Assembly: GCA_947470165.1 (NCBI GenBank)
Contig: CANISN010000062.1
Coordinates: 1-8,394 of the forward strand
Source: Burkholderiaceae bacterium
GTDB lineage: Bacteria; Pseudomonadota; Gammaproteobacteria; Burkholderiales; Burkholderiaceae
Length of the DNA stretch: 8,394 nucleotides
Direction of reading: 5' to 3'
The position numbers and the translations under genes are program-made. Positions 1 to 7,196 of this stretch are shown in pieces (position 1 is the first letter of the stretch; every line of letters begins with the position of its first letter). Below the pieces are notes generated by a model. The model had not been told where the DNA came from, did not search any database, and saw only the letters and a list, made by a program, of their open reading frames with translations.

Positions 1-2415
1 ACCGAGAAACTGATTAGCAACCTCCCTGAAGTGCAGGGCACTAGTGGGGAAGTGCAGCTTGGTCGCGATTTAAACAACTGGCTAAATTTATGTGAAAAAG
101 AAGCCAATAAACGTAATGATCAATTTATTGCTGGTGAACTATTCTTATTGGTGGTGGCAGACGATAAGGGTGAGCTCGGCAAAATTGCTCGCGAGAATGG
201 TTTAAATCGTAAATCCTTAGAAGCAGCTATTAATGTAGTGCGTGGAGGAGAATCAGTGAATAGTGCAGATGCTGAAGGTCAACGTGAAGCCTTAAAAAAA
301 TACACCATCGATTTAACTGAGCGTGCTCGTATGGGTAAGCTCGATCCTGTCATTGGTCGTGATGATGAAATTCGTCGCACCATTCAGATTCTGCAGCGCC
401 GTGGCAAGAACAACCCTGTATTAATCGGAGAGCCAGGTGTTGGTAAAACTGCGATTGTCGAAGGTTTAGCGCAACGTATTGTTAACGGTGAAGTTCCTGA
501 AACTCTCAAAAACAAACGGGTCCTAGTGTTAGATATGGCTTTGTTATTGGCTGGTGCCAAGTATCGTGGCGAGTTCGAGGAGCGTCTTAAAGCCGTTCTG
601 AGTGATGTTGCTAAAGACGAAGGCCAAACCATCATCTTTATTGATGAGATTCATACGATGGTTGGAGCTGGTAAGGGCGATGGTGCAATGGACGCCGGCA
701 ATATGCTCAAGCCTGCTTTAGCCCGAGGTGAGTTACATTGCATCGGTGCAACCACCTTAGATGAGTACCGCAAGTATATTGAGAAGGATGCTGCGCTTGA
801 GCGTCGTTTCCAAAAAGTCATGGTGGAAGAGCCTAGCGTAGAAGCAACGATTGCGATATTGCGTGGTTTACAAGAGCGCTATGAGCTACATCATGGTATT
901 GAGATTACCGATCCTGCGATTGTGGCTGCTGCGGAGTTATCGCATCGCTATATTACCGATCGTTTCTTACCAGATAAGGCAATTGATTTAATTGATGAGG
1001 CAGGATCTCGTATCCGAATGGAGATTGATTCGAAGCCAGAGGTGATGGATAAGCTTGAGCGCCGTCTCATTCAGCTCAAGATTGAGCGTGAAGCGGTTAA
1101 GAAAGAAAAAGATGAAGCCTCACAAAAACGTCTTGGTTTGATCGAAGATGAAATCAAGCGCTTAGGGGCTGAGTATGCTGATCTTGAAGAAATCTGGAAA
1201 GCAGAAAAAGGTGCCGTTTTAGGAGTCGCCCATCTTAAAGAAGAGATCGAACAAGTTCGCGCAGATATTAATAAGTTACAGCGCGAAGGGAAGCTAGAGC
1301 AAGTTGCTGAGTTGCAGTATGGTAAGTTGCCAGAACTCGAAGCCAAACTCAAATCTGCTGCCGCTGCTGAAGCAAAAGGCGATAAAGATGGGGTTGTGAA
1401 GCACAAGCTCTTACGTACCCAAGTCGGTGCAGAAGAAATCGCTGAAGTAGTCTCACGTGCAACGGGGATTCCGGTATCGAAAATGATGCAGGGTGAACGT
1501 GACAAGTTACTCAAGATGGAAGAGTTACTACATAAGCGCGTAGTAGGACAAGAAGAAGCTATTCGTGCAGTATCTGATGCCATTCGTCGTTCCCGTGCTG
1601 GACTTTCTGAAGAGCATCGCCCATATGGCTCATTCTTATTCTTAGGGCCAACAGGAGTAGGCAAGACTGAACTCTGTAAAGCCTTGGCTGGCTTTCTGTT
1701 TGATAGCGAAGATCACTTGATCCGAATTGATATGAGTGAGTTTATGGAGAAGCATAGTGTTGCTCGCTTAATTGGTGCGCCTCCGGGTTATGTGGGTTAC
1801 GAAGAGGGTGGTTATCTCACGGAGCAAGTCCGTCGACATCCCTACAGCGTAATCTTGTTTGATGAGATTGAGAAAGCTCACCCAGACGTCTTTAATGTGC
1901 TCTTGCAGGTATTAGATGATGGCCGCTTGACGGATGGTCAAGGGCGCACTGTCGACTTTAAGAACACGGTGATTGTGATGACCAGTAATATTGGTTCACA
2001 TCTCATTCAGTCGATGGTCGGCAAGAAGCAGTTGGAGATTAAAGAGGCGGTCTTTGAGGAATTAAAGAGCCACTTCCGCCCTGAGTTCTTAAATCGGATT
2101 GATGAAATCGTGGTATTCCATGGTCTGGATAAAGGCAACATTGCCAATATCGCCAAAATATTGCTTAAGAACTTGTCTGACCGTTTAGCTAAGATCGATA
2201 TGCAGTTAGAGGTGAGTGATGCTGCTTTAAGCAAGATTGCAGAGGTCGGTTTTGATCCAGTATTTGGAGCGAGACCTCTGAAGCGTGCCATACAGCAATA
2301 TATTGAGAATCCAGTATCCAAAATGATCTTAGAAGGCAAGTTTGGTCCCAAGGACGTCGTGCCTGTGGATGTCGATAAAAAAGGCGACTTTAGTTTTACA
2401 CGTCTAGTTCACTAA
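1..2415 (+). CDS. clpB: ATP-dependent chaperone ClpB, 5' end cut by window edge
   Basis: Hsp100/Clp disaggregase that works with DnaK/DnaJ/GrpE in the cytosol to extract polypeptides from aggregates. The frame is open from base 1, so 804 residues are visible and the true start lies upstream. The offset to E. coli ClpB is about 63 residues. Numbering visible residues: end of the N domain at 1-80; NBD1 Walker A GEPGVGKT 143-150, pore loop KYRG 187-190 (Y188), Walker B with D215-E216, Arg-finger pair R268-R269. The coiled-coil middle domain, about 345-475, is rich in Lys and Glu and distinguishes ClpB from ClpA/ClpC. NBD2 has Walker A GPTGVGKT 549-556, pore loop GYVGY 596-600 and Walker B D621-E622. 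All catalytic residues are present and the C-terminal domain is complete. The estimated full length, about 867, is normal. The promoter, probably heat-shock controlled in this family, is outside the window. Confidence 0.98.
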   Translation, partial: TEKLISNLPEVQGTSGEVQLGRDLNNWLNLCEKEANKRNDQFIAGELFLLVVADDKGELGKIARENGLNRKSLEAAINVVRGGESVNSADAEGQREALKKYTIDLTERARMGKLDPVIGRDDEIRRTIQILQRRGKNNPVLIGEPGVGKTAIVEGLAQRIVNGEVPETLKNKRVLVLDMALLLAGAKYRGEFEERLKAVLSDVAKDEGQTIIFIDEIHTMVGAGKGDGAMDAGNMLKPALARGELHCIGATTLDEYRKYIEKDAALERRFQKVMVEEPSVEATIAILRGLQERYELHHGIEITDPAIVAAAELSHRYITDRFLPDKAIDLIDEAGSRIRMEIDSKPEVMDKLERRLIQLKIEREAVKKEKDEASQKRLGLIEDEIKRLGAEYADLEEIWKAEKGAVLGVAHLKEEIEQVRADINKLQREGKLEQVAELQYGKLPELEAKLKSAAAAEAKGDKDGVVKHKLLRTQVGAEEIAEVVSRATGIPVSKMMQGERDKLLKMEELLHKRVVGQEEAIRAVSDAIRRSRAGLSEEHRPYGSFLFLGPTGVGKTELCKALAGFLFDSEDHLIRIDMSEFMEKHSVARLIGAPPGYVGYEEGGYLTEQVRRHPYSVILFDEIEKAHPDVFNVLLQVLDDGRLTDGQGRTVDFKNTVIVMTSNIGSHLIQSMVGKKQLEIKEAVFEELKSHFRPEFLNRIDEIVVFHGLDKGNIANIAKILLKNLSDRLAKIDMQLEVSDAALSKIAEVGFDPVFGARPLKRAIQQYIENPVSKMILEGKFGPKDVVPVDVDKKGDFSFTRLVH

Positions 2416-2433
2416 GTAGCAACTAAAAAAATC

Positions 2434-2451
2434 TGCAGGAAAATTCCTGCA
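2434..2451. repeat. Inverted repeat between clpB and the MFS gene, possible terminator
   Basis: TGCAGGAA and TTCCTGCA form a perfect 8-bp inverted repeat around AA (more realistically a 7-bp stem with an AAAT loop). On the plus strand no T-run follows, so it is a poor terminator for clpB. A run of seven A lies just before it at about 2425-2431, so on the minus strand the hairpin would be followed by GA and seven T, the layout of an intrinsic terminator. The gap is only 52 bases. It could be a bidirectional or weak terminator, or an operator. Confidence 0.45.
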
Positions 2452-2467
2452 CCAGTAAACTCGGTAC

Positions 2468-3706
2468 ATGATTGATGCTCTTAAAAGTAGACGCGCCAGT
2501 GATGTCCGGGTGGTTAGTTTGATTAGCCTGGCTCACGGTAGCTCGCATTTCTTTCATTTAATTTTGCCTTCCATGTTTCCATGGCTAAAGGCAGAGTTTG
2601 GCTTTAACTATGCCGAACTCGGTTTGCTGATGACCATTTTCTTTGTGGTCTCCTGCATTGTTCAAGCTGCCTCTGGTTTCCTGGTTGATCGTATTGGCGC
2701 TCGCCCTGTTCTACTTGTTGGAGTGGGCTTACTTGCTTTGGCAGCGCTGGTGTATTCACAAAGTAATGGCTATGTCATGTTGGTACTAGGCGCAGTCATT
2801 GCCGGTTGTGGAAATGGTATTTTCCATCCAGTAGATTACACACTTATTAACCATAAAATTTCACCACCGAATTTGCCTTACGCCTATTCTATTCATGGAG
2901 TAACAGGTTATATTGGTTGGGCTGCCGCTCCGGCATTCATGGTGGCGGTGACAACCATATCGGATTGGAGGGTGGCATTTTTATCTGCCGCAGTGCTAGA
3001 GGTCTTGATTCTGGTAACTCTGTGGACGAGTCGTGCACGCTTAGTAGATGATGTACAGGCTAGACGGAGTGAATCAGAGGCCAGTCATGAAGCGAGTAAT
3101 CCTGGCGGCGTCCCCATAAGTACTTTTGGTTTCTTAAAGTTACCAGTAGTATGGCTTTGTTGGATCTTCTTTTTCTTTAGTATGGCAGCAACGACTGGTC
3201 TGCAATCCTTTTCGCCAATTGCGCTTTTTAAAATCTATGATATTGCTGTGAGCTCAGGTAATTACTACTTAACACTCATGTCTTTGGGTGGCGCTGGTGG
3301 AATGTTATTGGGCGCTTATCTGGCCACCAAATTAAAAGTACCTGAGCGCATTATTACGATGTGCTTTACCGTCAATATCGTAATGGGTCTTTTATTGGCC
3401 ACAGGTTTAGTGCCTATCGAGTTGATTGTGATTACCTTCATTGTCATTGGTCTTGGCTTGGGTATTGCCGCTCCATCCCGTGATTTAATGATCCGCTCTG
3501 CGACCCCATCAGGCTCATCTGGTAGGGTATATGGCATTGTGTATTCAGGGATAGATTTAGGTGCTGCACTGAGTCCTCTGATCTTCGGTATTTTCCTAGA
3601 TGTAGGTTTGCCTAAACTCCTCTTTGTTGGTGTTGCACTACTTCAGTTAATGATCATCTTGACTGGATTTAAGGTGGCTACGATTACTGCAGCTAAATCT
3701 GGATAG
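2468..3706 (+). CDS. MFS transporter, fosmidomycin-resistance-like
   Basis: Inner-membrane major facilitator of 412 residues with about 12 hydrophobic helices, normal for the superfamily. After a short polar N-terminus, helix 1 contains the HGSSHFF stretch (23-29). The loop between helices 2 and 3 carries motif A in the form GFLVDRIGAR (70-79). Helix 4 ends with GNGIFHP (115-121), where FHP recalls the Fsr (fosmidomycin resistance) branch. A polar central loop lies at about 188-218 (many Glu, Ser, Arg), and SRDLMIRSATP (337-347) precedes helix 11. ATG 2468 is the first possible start after an in-frame TAA at 2456, but no good Shine-Dalgarno sequence is visible. It begins 52 bases after clpB on the same strand and may be partly cotranscribed. 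The substrate cannot be told: Fsr-like proteins include drug exporters, but many are uncharacterised. Membership of MFS is sure; the subfamily is probable. Confidence 0.88.
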   Translation: MIDALKSRRASDVRVVSLISLAHGSSHFFHLILPSMFPWLKAEFGFNYAELGLLMTIFFVVSCIVQAASGFLVDRIGARPVLLVGVGLLALAALVYSQSNGYVMLVLGAVIAGCGNGIFHPVDYTLINHKISPPNLPYAYSIHGVTGYIGWAAAPAFMVAVTTISDWRVAFLSAAVLEVLILVTLWTSRARLVDDVQARRSESEASHEASNPGGVPISTFGFLKLPVVWLCWIFFFFSMAATTGLQSFSPIALFKIYDIAVSSGNYYLTLMSLGGAGGMLLGAYLATKLKVPERIITMCFTVNIVMGLLLATGLVPIELIVITFIVIGLGLGIAAPSRDLMIRSATPSGSSGRVYGIVYSGIDLGAALSPLIFGIFLDVGLPKLLFVGVALLQLMIILTGFKVATITAAKSG

Positions 3707-3713
3707 TTTATCC
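3701..3713 (+). repeat. Small inverted repeat at the 3' end of the MFS gene
   Basis: GGATA and TATCC with a GTT loop overlap the MFS stop codon (TAG 3704-3706). The stem is only 5 bp and may be chance. It lies immediately before a better 8-bp hairpin at 3717-3739, so the two could form a tandem 3'-end structure. Confidence 0.3.
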
Positions 3714-3716
3714 ATA

Positions 3717-3739
3717 GTCTTTTCATAATGCGAAAAGAC
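3717..3739 (+). terminator. Hairpin downstream of the MFS gene, possible transcript end
   Basis: GTCTTTTC (3717-3724) pairs perfectly with GAAAAGAC (3732-3739) around a 7-base loop. It starts 10 bases after the MFS stop codon, the usual place for a terminator. However, the stem is AT-rich and no T-run follows, so intrinsic termination would be weak. It may instead protect the 3' end or bind a protein. Confidence 0.4.
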
Positions 3740-3908
3740 ATTCCTGTACGCAAAATGCAACGCAACATTCCCCTCTGAGCTAGTTCTCGCCTCTTGGATA
3801 GTAATTTCATATTACAAAATATATTTATTAACCCATTGAATTTAATGGATTAATTTTTATTAATTTTCTTTTAATTAGTACTTGTATGGTTTTTATAGAC
3901 CCTTAAAC

Positions 3909-3928
3909 TCTTATATAAGACATAAGAC
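3909..3928 (+). promoter_or_regulatory. Palindrome and tandem repeat, putative aceA promoter/operator
   Basis: TCTTATATAAGA (3909-3920) is a perfect 12-bp palindrome that includes a TATATA/TATAAG -10-like element. Overlapping it, ATAAGAC occurs twice in tandem (3915-3921 and 3922-3928). No clear -35 box sits at the right spacing; TTGTAT at 3882 is too far away. The site lies 62-81 bases before the aceA start. A regulator-dependent promoter would fit, since isocitrate lyase is usually carbon-source controlled, but this is an inference from position and symmetry. Confidence 0.35.
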
Positions 3929-3977
3929 TTCATTGGCTGTACTCAGTGTCTCATTATTGGACGTACTTGTTTAACTT

Positions 3978-3983
3978 AAGGAG
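3978..3983 (+). promoter_or_regulatory. Ribosome binding site of aceA
   Basis: AAGGAG sits 6 bases before ATG 3990, a near-consensus Shine-Dalgarno sequence. It is the strongest in the window and fixes the aceA start. It suggests high expression when the gene is transcribed. Confidence 0.85.
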
Positions 3984-3989
3984 AAAAAC

Positions 3990-5288
3990 ATGGCAGATCG
4001 CAAAGCAGAAATCGCAGCTATTCAAAAAGACTGGGATACCAATCCACGTTGGAAAGGCATTACTCGTGGCTACACAGCTGAGGATGTTGTACGCCTTCGT
4101 GGCTCATTAAAAATTGAGCATACTTTAGCTAAGCATGGTGCTGAAAGACTGTGGGAGTTGGTAAACAACGAAGCGTACGTAAACTGTTTAGGTGCTTTGA
4201 CTGGTGGTCAAGCAATGCAACAGGTTAAAGCTGGCGTTCAAGCCATTTACTTATCAGGTTGGCAAGTAGCTGCTGATGGAAATTCCTATGCAGCGATGTA
4301 TCCAGATCAATCTTTATACCCAGTAGACTCAGTTCCTAAGATGGTTGAGCGTATTAATAACTCATTCCAACGTGCTGATGAAATCCAAACTGCTAAAGGT
4401 ATCAATAAAGGCGATGCTGGCTATATCGAGTATTTTGCTCCAATCGTTGCAGATGCTGAAGCAGGCTTCGGCGGTGTATTGAATGCATTTGAGCTCAGTA
4501 AGGCATTAATCAAGCAAGGTGCTGCTGGCGTTCACTTCGAAGATCAACTCTCTTCTGTAAAGAAGTGCGGTCACTTAGGTGGCAAAGTATTACTGCCTAC
4601 TGCTGAATCAGTACAGAAGTTAATCTCTGCCCGTCTGGCTGCTGACGTGATGGGAGTTTCAACTATTATTTTGGCCCGAACTGACGCTGAAGCTGCTGAC
4701 TTGTTGACGTCGGATTACGATGAAAATGATAAGCCATTCTTGACAGGCGAGCGCACACCCGAAGGCTTCTACAAAACACGCAAGGGTTTAGATCAAGCGA
4801 TCTCACGTGGTTTAGCATATGCCGCATACGCTGATATGGTGTGGTGTGAAACCGGTACACCGGACTTAGATTTTGCTCGTAAGTTCGCTGAAGCAATTCG
4901 TGCGAAGTTCCCAGGTAAGATGTTGGCTTATAACTGCTCGCCATCTTTCAACTGGAAGAAGAACTTGGATGATGCAACGATTGCGAAATTCCAGCGTGAA
5001 CTAGGCGCAATGGGTTACAAGTATCAATTTATTACCCTCGCTGGTATTCACTCGATGTGGTACAACATGTTTGACTTAGCTCAAGACTATATGCAGCGGG
5101 GTATGACTGCTTATATCGAAAAAGTACAAGAGCCAGAATTTGCTGCTCGTGATCGTGGTTACACGTTCGTATCGCATCAGCAAGAAGTGGGCACTGGTTA
5201 CTTTGACGATGTCACTACTGTAATTCAAGGTGGCAAGTCTTCCGTAACCGCATTGACTGGTTCTACAGAAGAAGAGCAGTTCCACTAA
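3990..5288 (+). CDS. aceA: Isocitrate lyase
   Basis: Cleaves isocitrate to glyoxylate and succinate, the first step of the glyoxylate shunt, allowing growth on acetate, fatty acids and other C2-yielding substrates; cytosolic, normally a Mg-dependent homotetramer. The 432 residues match the short bacterial (E. coli-type, about 434) form. Visible motifs: SGWQ 89-92, metal-site stretch ADAEAGFGG 154-162 (D155 matches E. coli D157), the family signature KKCGH 191-195 with catalytic C193 (C195 in E. coli), and the active-site NCSPSFNW starting near residue 315. ATG 3990 is chosen because of the AAGGAG six bases upstream. No malate synthase (aceB/glcB) or aceK lies in the window, so this copy appears to be a single-gene transcription unit, with an AT-rich leader before it and hairpins after it. 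All key residues are present. Confidence 0.98.
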   Translation: MADRKAEIAAIQKDWDTNPRWKGITRGYTAEDVVRLRGSLKIEHTLAKHGAERLWELVNNEAYVNCLGALTGGQAMQQVKAGVQAIYLSGWQVAADGNSYAAMYPDQSLYPVDSVPKMVERINNSFQRADEIQTAKGINKGDAGYIEYFAPIVADAEAGFGGVLNAFELSKALIKQGAAGVHFEDQLSSVKKCGHLGGKVLLPTAESVQKLISARLAADVMGVSTIILARTDAEAADLLTSDYDENDKPFLTGERTPEGFYKTRKGLDQAISRGLAYAAYADMVWCETGTPDLDFARKFAEAIRAKFPGKMLAYNCSPSFNWKKNLDDATIAKFQRELGAMGYKYQFITLAGIHSMWYNMFDLAQDYMQRGMTAYIEKVQEPEFAARDRGYTFVSHQQEVGTGYFDDVTTVIQGGKSSVTALTGSTEEEQFH

Positions 5289-5296
5289 TTGTTAGT

Positions 5297-5316
5297 AGGG
5301 CTCTCACAAGAGCCCT
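5297..5316 (+). terminator. Hairpin downstream of aceA, probable terminator
   Basis: AGGGCTCT and AGAGCCCT form an 8-bp perfect stem with a CACA loop, starting 9 bases after the aceA stop. It is GC-rich and strong, but is followed by TTAGTAGTTTG rather than a clean T-run, so termination may be imperfect. It could also act as a 3'-end stabiliser. Confidence 0.6.
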
Positions 5317-5352
5317 TAGTAGTTTGTAATAGCAGTACTATCCCTGCTGCCG

Positions 5353-5400
5353 CGGCATCTAAATAACCTCATAAGGGTGACTTAGGTGCCGTTTTCGTTT
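5353..5400 (+). terminator. Second hairpin with T-rich tail before the HIT gene
   Basis: CGGCATCTAA (5353-5362) pairs with TTAGGTGCCG (5382-5391), ten pairs with one G-U. An inner small stem, ACCT with GGGT, surrounds CATAA. TTTTCGTTT (5392-5400) follows directly, giving the layout of an intrinsic terminator. It may be the main stop for aceA transcripts that pass the first hairpin. Its tail ends only 11 bases before the HIT start codon, so it could also be a leader structure of the HIT gene. Confidence 0.55.
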
Positions 5401-5405
5401 ACATT
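5377..5405 (+). promoter_or_regulatory. Possible promoter giving a leaderless HIT mRNA
   Basis: GTGACT (5377-5382, four of six matches to TTGACA) and TACATT (5400-5405, four of six to TATAAT) are separated by exactly 17 bases. A start 7 bases after the -10 box would fall on the A of ATG 5412. No Shine-Dalgarno sequence is present before that ATG, which fits a leaderless transcript. The match is weak and overlaps the hairpin arm at 5382-5391. Confidence 0.3.
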
Positions 5406-5411
5406 CTTGAT

Positions 5412-5852
5412 ATGACGAATTGCGTGCTTTGCAAAGAAGACCTGAAACCTGAAGAAGGTCAGCTGATTTGGCGCGGAGATGACTGCCGAGTTATCCTTGT
5501 GAATGATCCCGATCTTCCTGGTTTTTGTCGGGTCATCTGGAATCGACATGTTTCTGAAATGACTGATCTTAGCTATGGAGAGCGTGAGCATTTAATGGCC
5601 TTAGTCTTCGCAGTAGAAGAGGCTGTGCGCCATGTTATGCATCCGGACAAGGTCAATATCGCCGCTCTAGGTAATATGGTTCCCCATATTCATTGGCATA
5701 TCATTCCAAGATACAAAGATGATGCCTTCTTCCCGGGATCTACATGGTCTCAAAGAACCCAAGAATCACCCCCAAGCAAACTAGTAGAGCGAAAACAGCT
5801 TGCCAAAGAATTGCCTTTAGCGATTAAAGCCGCCATTGCTTCACTCTCCTGA
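5412..5852 (+). CDS. HIT family protein (histidine triad nucleotide-binding/hydrolase)
   Basis: Small cytosolic protein of 146 residues, the usual length for bacterial HIT proteins, which bind nucleotides and hydrolyse or transfer nucleotidyl groups from substrates such as dinucleoside polyphosphates or AMP-lysine-type compounds. The histidine triad is HIHWHII at 92-98 (H92, H94, H96; the middle one is the usual nucleophile in H-x-H-x-H-x-x counted from the core). An N-terminal C4-x-x-C7 and H46 in NRH may make the zinc site seen in some HIT members. N81-I-A-A-L-G-N88 is the conserved strand before the triad. The start ATG 5412 places CxxC at the expected N-terminal position, though no ribosome binding site is visible. 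It follows aceA by 123 bases with hairpins between, and precedes the EamA gene by 28 bases. The physiological substrate is unknown. The family call is firm. Confidence 0.93.
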   Translation: MTNCVLCKEDLKPEEGQLIWRGDDCRVILVNDPDLPGFCRVIWNRHVSEMTDLSYGEREHLMALVFAVEEAVRHVMHPDKVNIAALGNMVPHIHWHIIPRYKDDAFFPGSTWSQRTQESPPSKLVERKQLAKELPLAIKAAIASLS

Positions 5853-5880
5853 AAATCCCTTAGTTGTTATCTGTTAATCC

Positions 5881-6768
5881 TTGGGTATAAATTTGAATAA
5901 AGAGACTAAGGGAATGCTGATTGGTTTTATTGGCATTCTGATTTTTAGCTTAACCTTGCCAGTGAGCAAGATAGCAGTTTTAAGCTTTAATCCTTATTTC
6001 ATTGCATTTGGAAGAGCGTGCTTGGCGGGCCTATTTGCCTTAGCTTATCTTTTATATCAACAAGCACCACTTCCGAGTAAAAAGGATTTAGCTAAGATTA
6101 TCGTGATTGCATTGGGGGTAGTGTTTGGCTTTCCAATCTTTACTACTGTCGCGATGAAAGAGGGCTCCTCCTCTCACGGCGCTGTTATTTTGGGAATGAT
6201 GCCTCTGGCTACTACGGTGATTGGAGTCATTCGTTTCAAGGAGCGCCCCTCTATAGGTTTTTGGCTGGTTTCAATATTAGGTGCAGGGCTGGTCATGGTC
6301 TATGCACTTCTTAAAAGTTCTGGTAGCTTATCCTATATAGATGGTCTCTTAGTGCTTGGTGGAATTTGTGCCTGCATTGGATATGTGGAAGGTGGTGAGT
6401 TGTCTAGGAAGATGAATCCACGCGCAGTGATTTCATGGGCGCTGGTTATTTCATTACCCATCAATATCGTAGCGACTTATTTCACATTTTCTTCGACCTA
6501 TTGGAATGCTGATCTGATTGCGTGGACTAGCTTTGTATATTTGAGTTTATTTCCGATGTATTTGGGCTTCTTTTTTTGGTACGAGGGACTTGCTATTGGT
6601 GGTATTGCTAGAGTTAGTCAAGTTCAATTGATCCAACCATTCTGTACCTTACTCGCTGCAAGTTTTTTCTTGGGCGATAGCCTTACTGCAATGAATATGG
6701 TGTTTGCTTTTCTAGTTATCTCCACCGTCATCTTGAGCAAAAAAATGCTGGTGAAACGTAGTCACTAG
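5881..6768 (+). CDS. DMT/EamA family transporter
   Basis: Inner-membrane protein of the drug/metabolite transporter superfamily, up to 295 residues, with about ten hydrophobic helices in two EamA repeats (roughly 12-143 and 152-288). Repeat 1 has the FSLTLPVSK entry (22-30) and a GR motif in helix 2 (44-45). The second repeat carries GGIARVSQVQLIQP (240-253) and ends in FFLGDSLT (262-269), the place where many members have GE. The start is uncertain: TTG 5881 is the first possible codon after an in-frame TAA at 5875, TTG 5893 gives MNKETKGML, and ATG 5914 has AAGAGA about nine bases upstream. Family members usually have a few residues before the first helix, favouring one of the TTG codons. 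It may be cotranscribed with the HIT gene. Substrate (amino acid, metabolite or drug efflux) cannot be told. Its TAG stop interlocks with the convergent DUF1841 gene. Confidence 0.88.
   Translation: MGINLNKETKGMLIGFIGILIFSLTLPVSKIAVLSFNPYFIAFGRACLAGLFALAYLLYQQAPLPSKKDLAKIIVIALGVVFGFPIFTTVAMKEGSSSHGAVILGMMPLATTVIGVIRFKERPSIGFWLVSILGAGLVMVYALLKSSGSLSYIDGLLVLGGICACIGYVEGGELSRKMNPRAVISWALVISLPINIVATYFTFSSTYWNADLIAWTSFVYLSLFPMYLGFFFWYEGLAIGGIARVSQVQLIQPFCTLLAASFFLGDSLTAMNMVFAFLVISTVILSKKMLVKRSH
6765..6768. other. Interlocked stop codons of convergent genes
   Basis: The palindrome CTAG holds the TAG of the EamA gene on the plus strand (6766-6768) and the TAG of the DUF1841 gene on the minus strand (6765-6767). 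There is no space between the two genes for a shared terminator. Transcripts from both sides must therefore run into the opposite gene or be ended by other means. Confidence 0.9.
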
Positions 6769-7196
6769 TTCAACTTCTGTAGTGCCTCTAGATATTTTTC
6801 TGGACTCAGTGGCTGGCCCTCTCGTTGTGCCTCCCACATGACTTGACCCAAGCATTCCATCATGGCGTGTTGCGCCTCATGCTCAGAGCCAAGTTTCTTC
6901 GTCAGCTTTTCTGCGAGCGCTTTAATTCCTAGCGGTTGATCTATCGAAATTTGTTCACTGATCGATAAGTGCATAGAGAGATGTAGAAAGGGATTGCTCT
7001 CACCACGATCTGGCGTATAGTCTTGAGCAACGGCGTCTTCGGGATTGGCTAAGCTAGCATGGTATTCAGGATGTTGTGACATCCAATCGCTAGCGAGCGT
7101 TTCCATTGGTGTCAGAATATGACCCTCGGTTTTCTTTTTCCAAGTGTCGCAGAAAAAGCGCCGCACTTCTTCGCGGGTAGGATTAAATATTGTCAC
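6765..7196 (-). CDS. DUF1841 family protein of unknown function
   Basis: A cytosolic protein of 143 residues with no signal peptide or membrane segment. I recognise it as DUF1841, a family common in beta- and gammaproteobacteria with no known function. The start is GTG 7196: AAGGGA lies seven bases upstream (7204-7209) and the protein then begins [15 protein letters not shown], the family's usual N-terminus. The open frame runs further up to 7295 but that part lies wholly inside nth in another frame. Conserved-looking stretches: HPEYH (42-46), DYTP (59-62), NPFLHLSMHLSISEQ (68-82) and EHEAQHAMMECLGQ (105-118). The spaced His and Glu (H72, H76, E81; H106, H110, E114) could bind metal, which is inference. 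It overlaps nth by 14 bases and should be translationally coupled, as the last gene of rnfB-nth-DUF1841. The gene may serve DNA repair or redox, but context alone supports that. Confidence 0.85.
   Translation of the reverse strand: MTIFNPTREEVRRFFCDTWKKKTEGHILTPMETLASDWMSQHPEYHASLANPEDAVAQDYTPDRGESNPFLHLSMHLSISEQISIDQPLGIKALAEKLTKKLGSEHEAQHAMMECLGQVMWEAQREGQPLSPEKYLEALQKLN

Larger units (their letters stand above)
3740..3989. other. AT-rich intergenic region and leader upstream of aceA
   Basis: The full gap between the MFS stop and the aceA start is 283 bases and holds no convincing gene. The part from about 3808 to 3925 is extremely AT-rich. It contains a GTAAT/ATTAC inverted repeat (3801-3815), a CCATT/AATGG inverted repeat (3833-3848) and two near-identical 10-base units beginning ATTAATTTT (3849-3868). 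Repeated A/T tracts at a 10-base step can bend DNA or act as an UP-like element; that is inference. The last ~70 bases before the start codon would be the aceA 5' leader if the promoter at about 3914 is real. Confidence 0.55.

Noticed and set aside
31..33. GTG as the start of clpB
   Set aside because: The frame is open to base 1 and the residues before it match ClpB N-domain sequence, so the gene is cut by the window edge.
1071..1664. 197-residue open frame on the minus strand inside clpB
   Set aside because: It is antisense to the conserved middle domain and NBD2 of clpB, is Ser/Arg-rich low-quality sequence, and resembles no family. It is a shadow frame.
4666..4944. 92-residue minus-strand open frame inside aceA
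   Set aside because: Fully antisense to conserved aceA codons, with no ribosome binding site or recognisable motif.
5853..5880. Terminator or promoter between the HIT and EamA genes
   Set aside because: The 28 bases contain no stem or clear promoter boxes.
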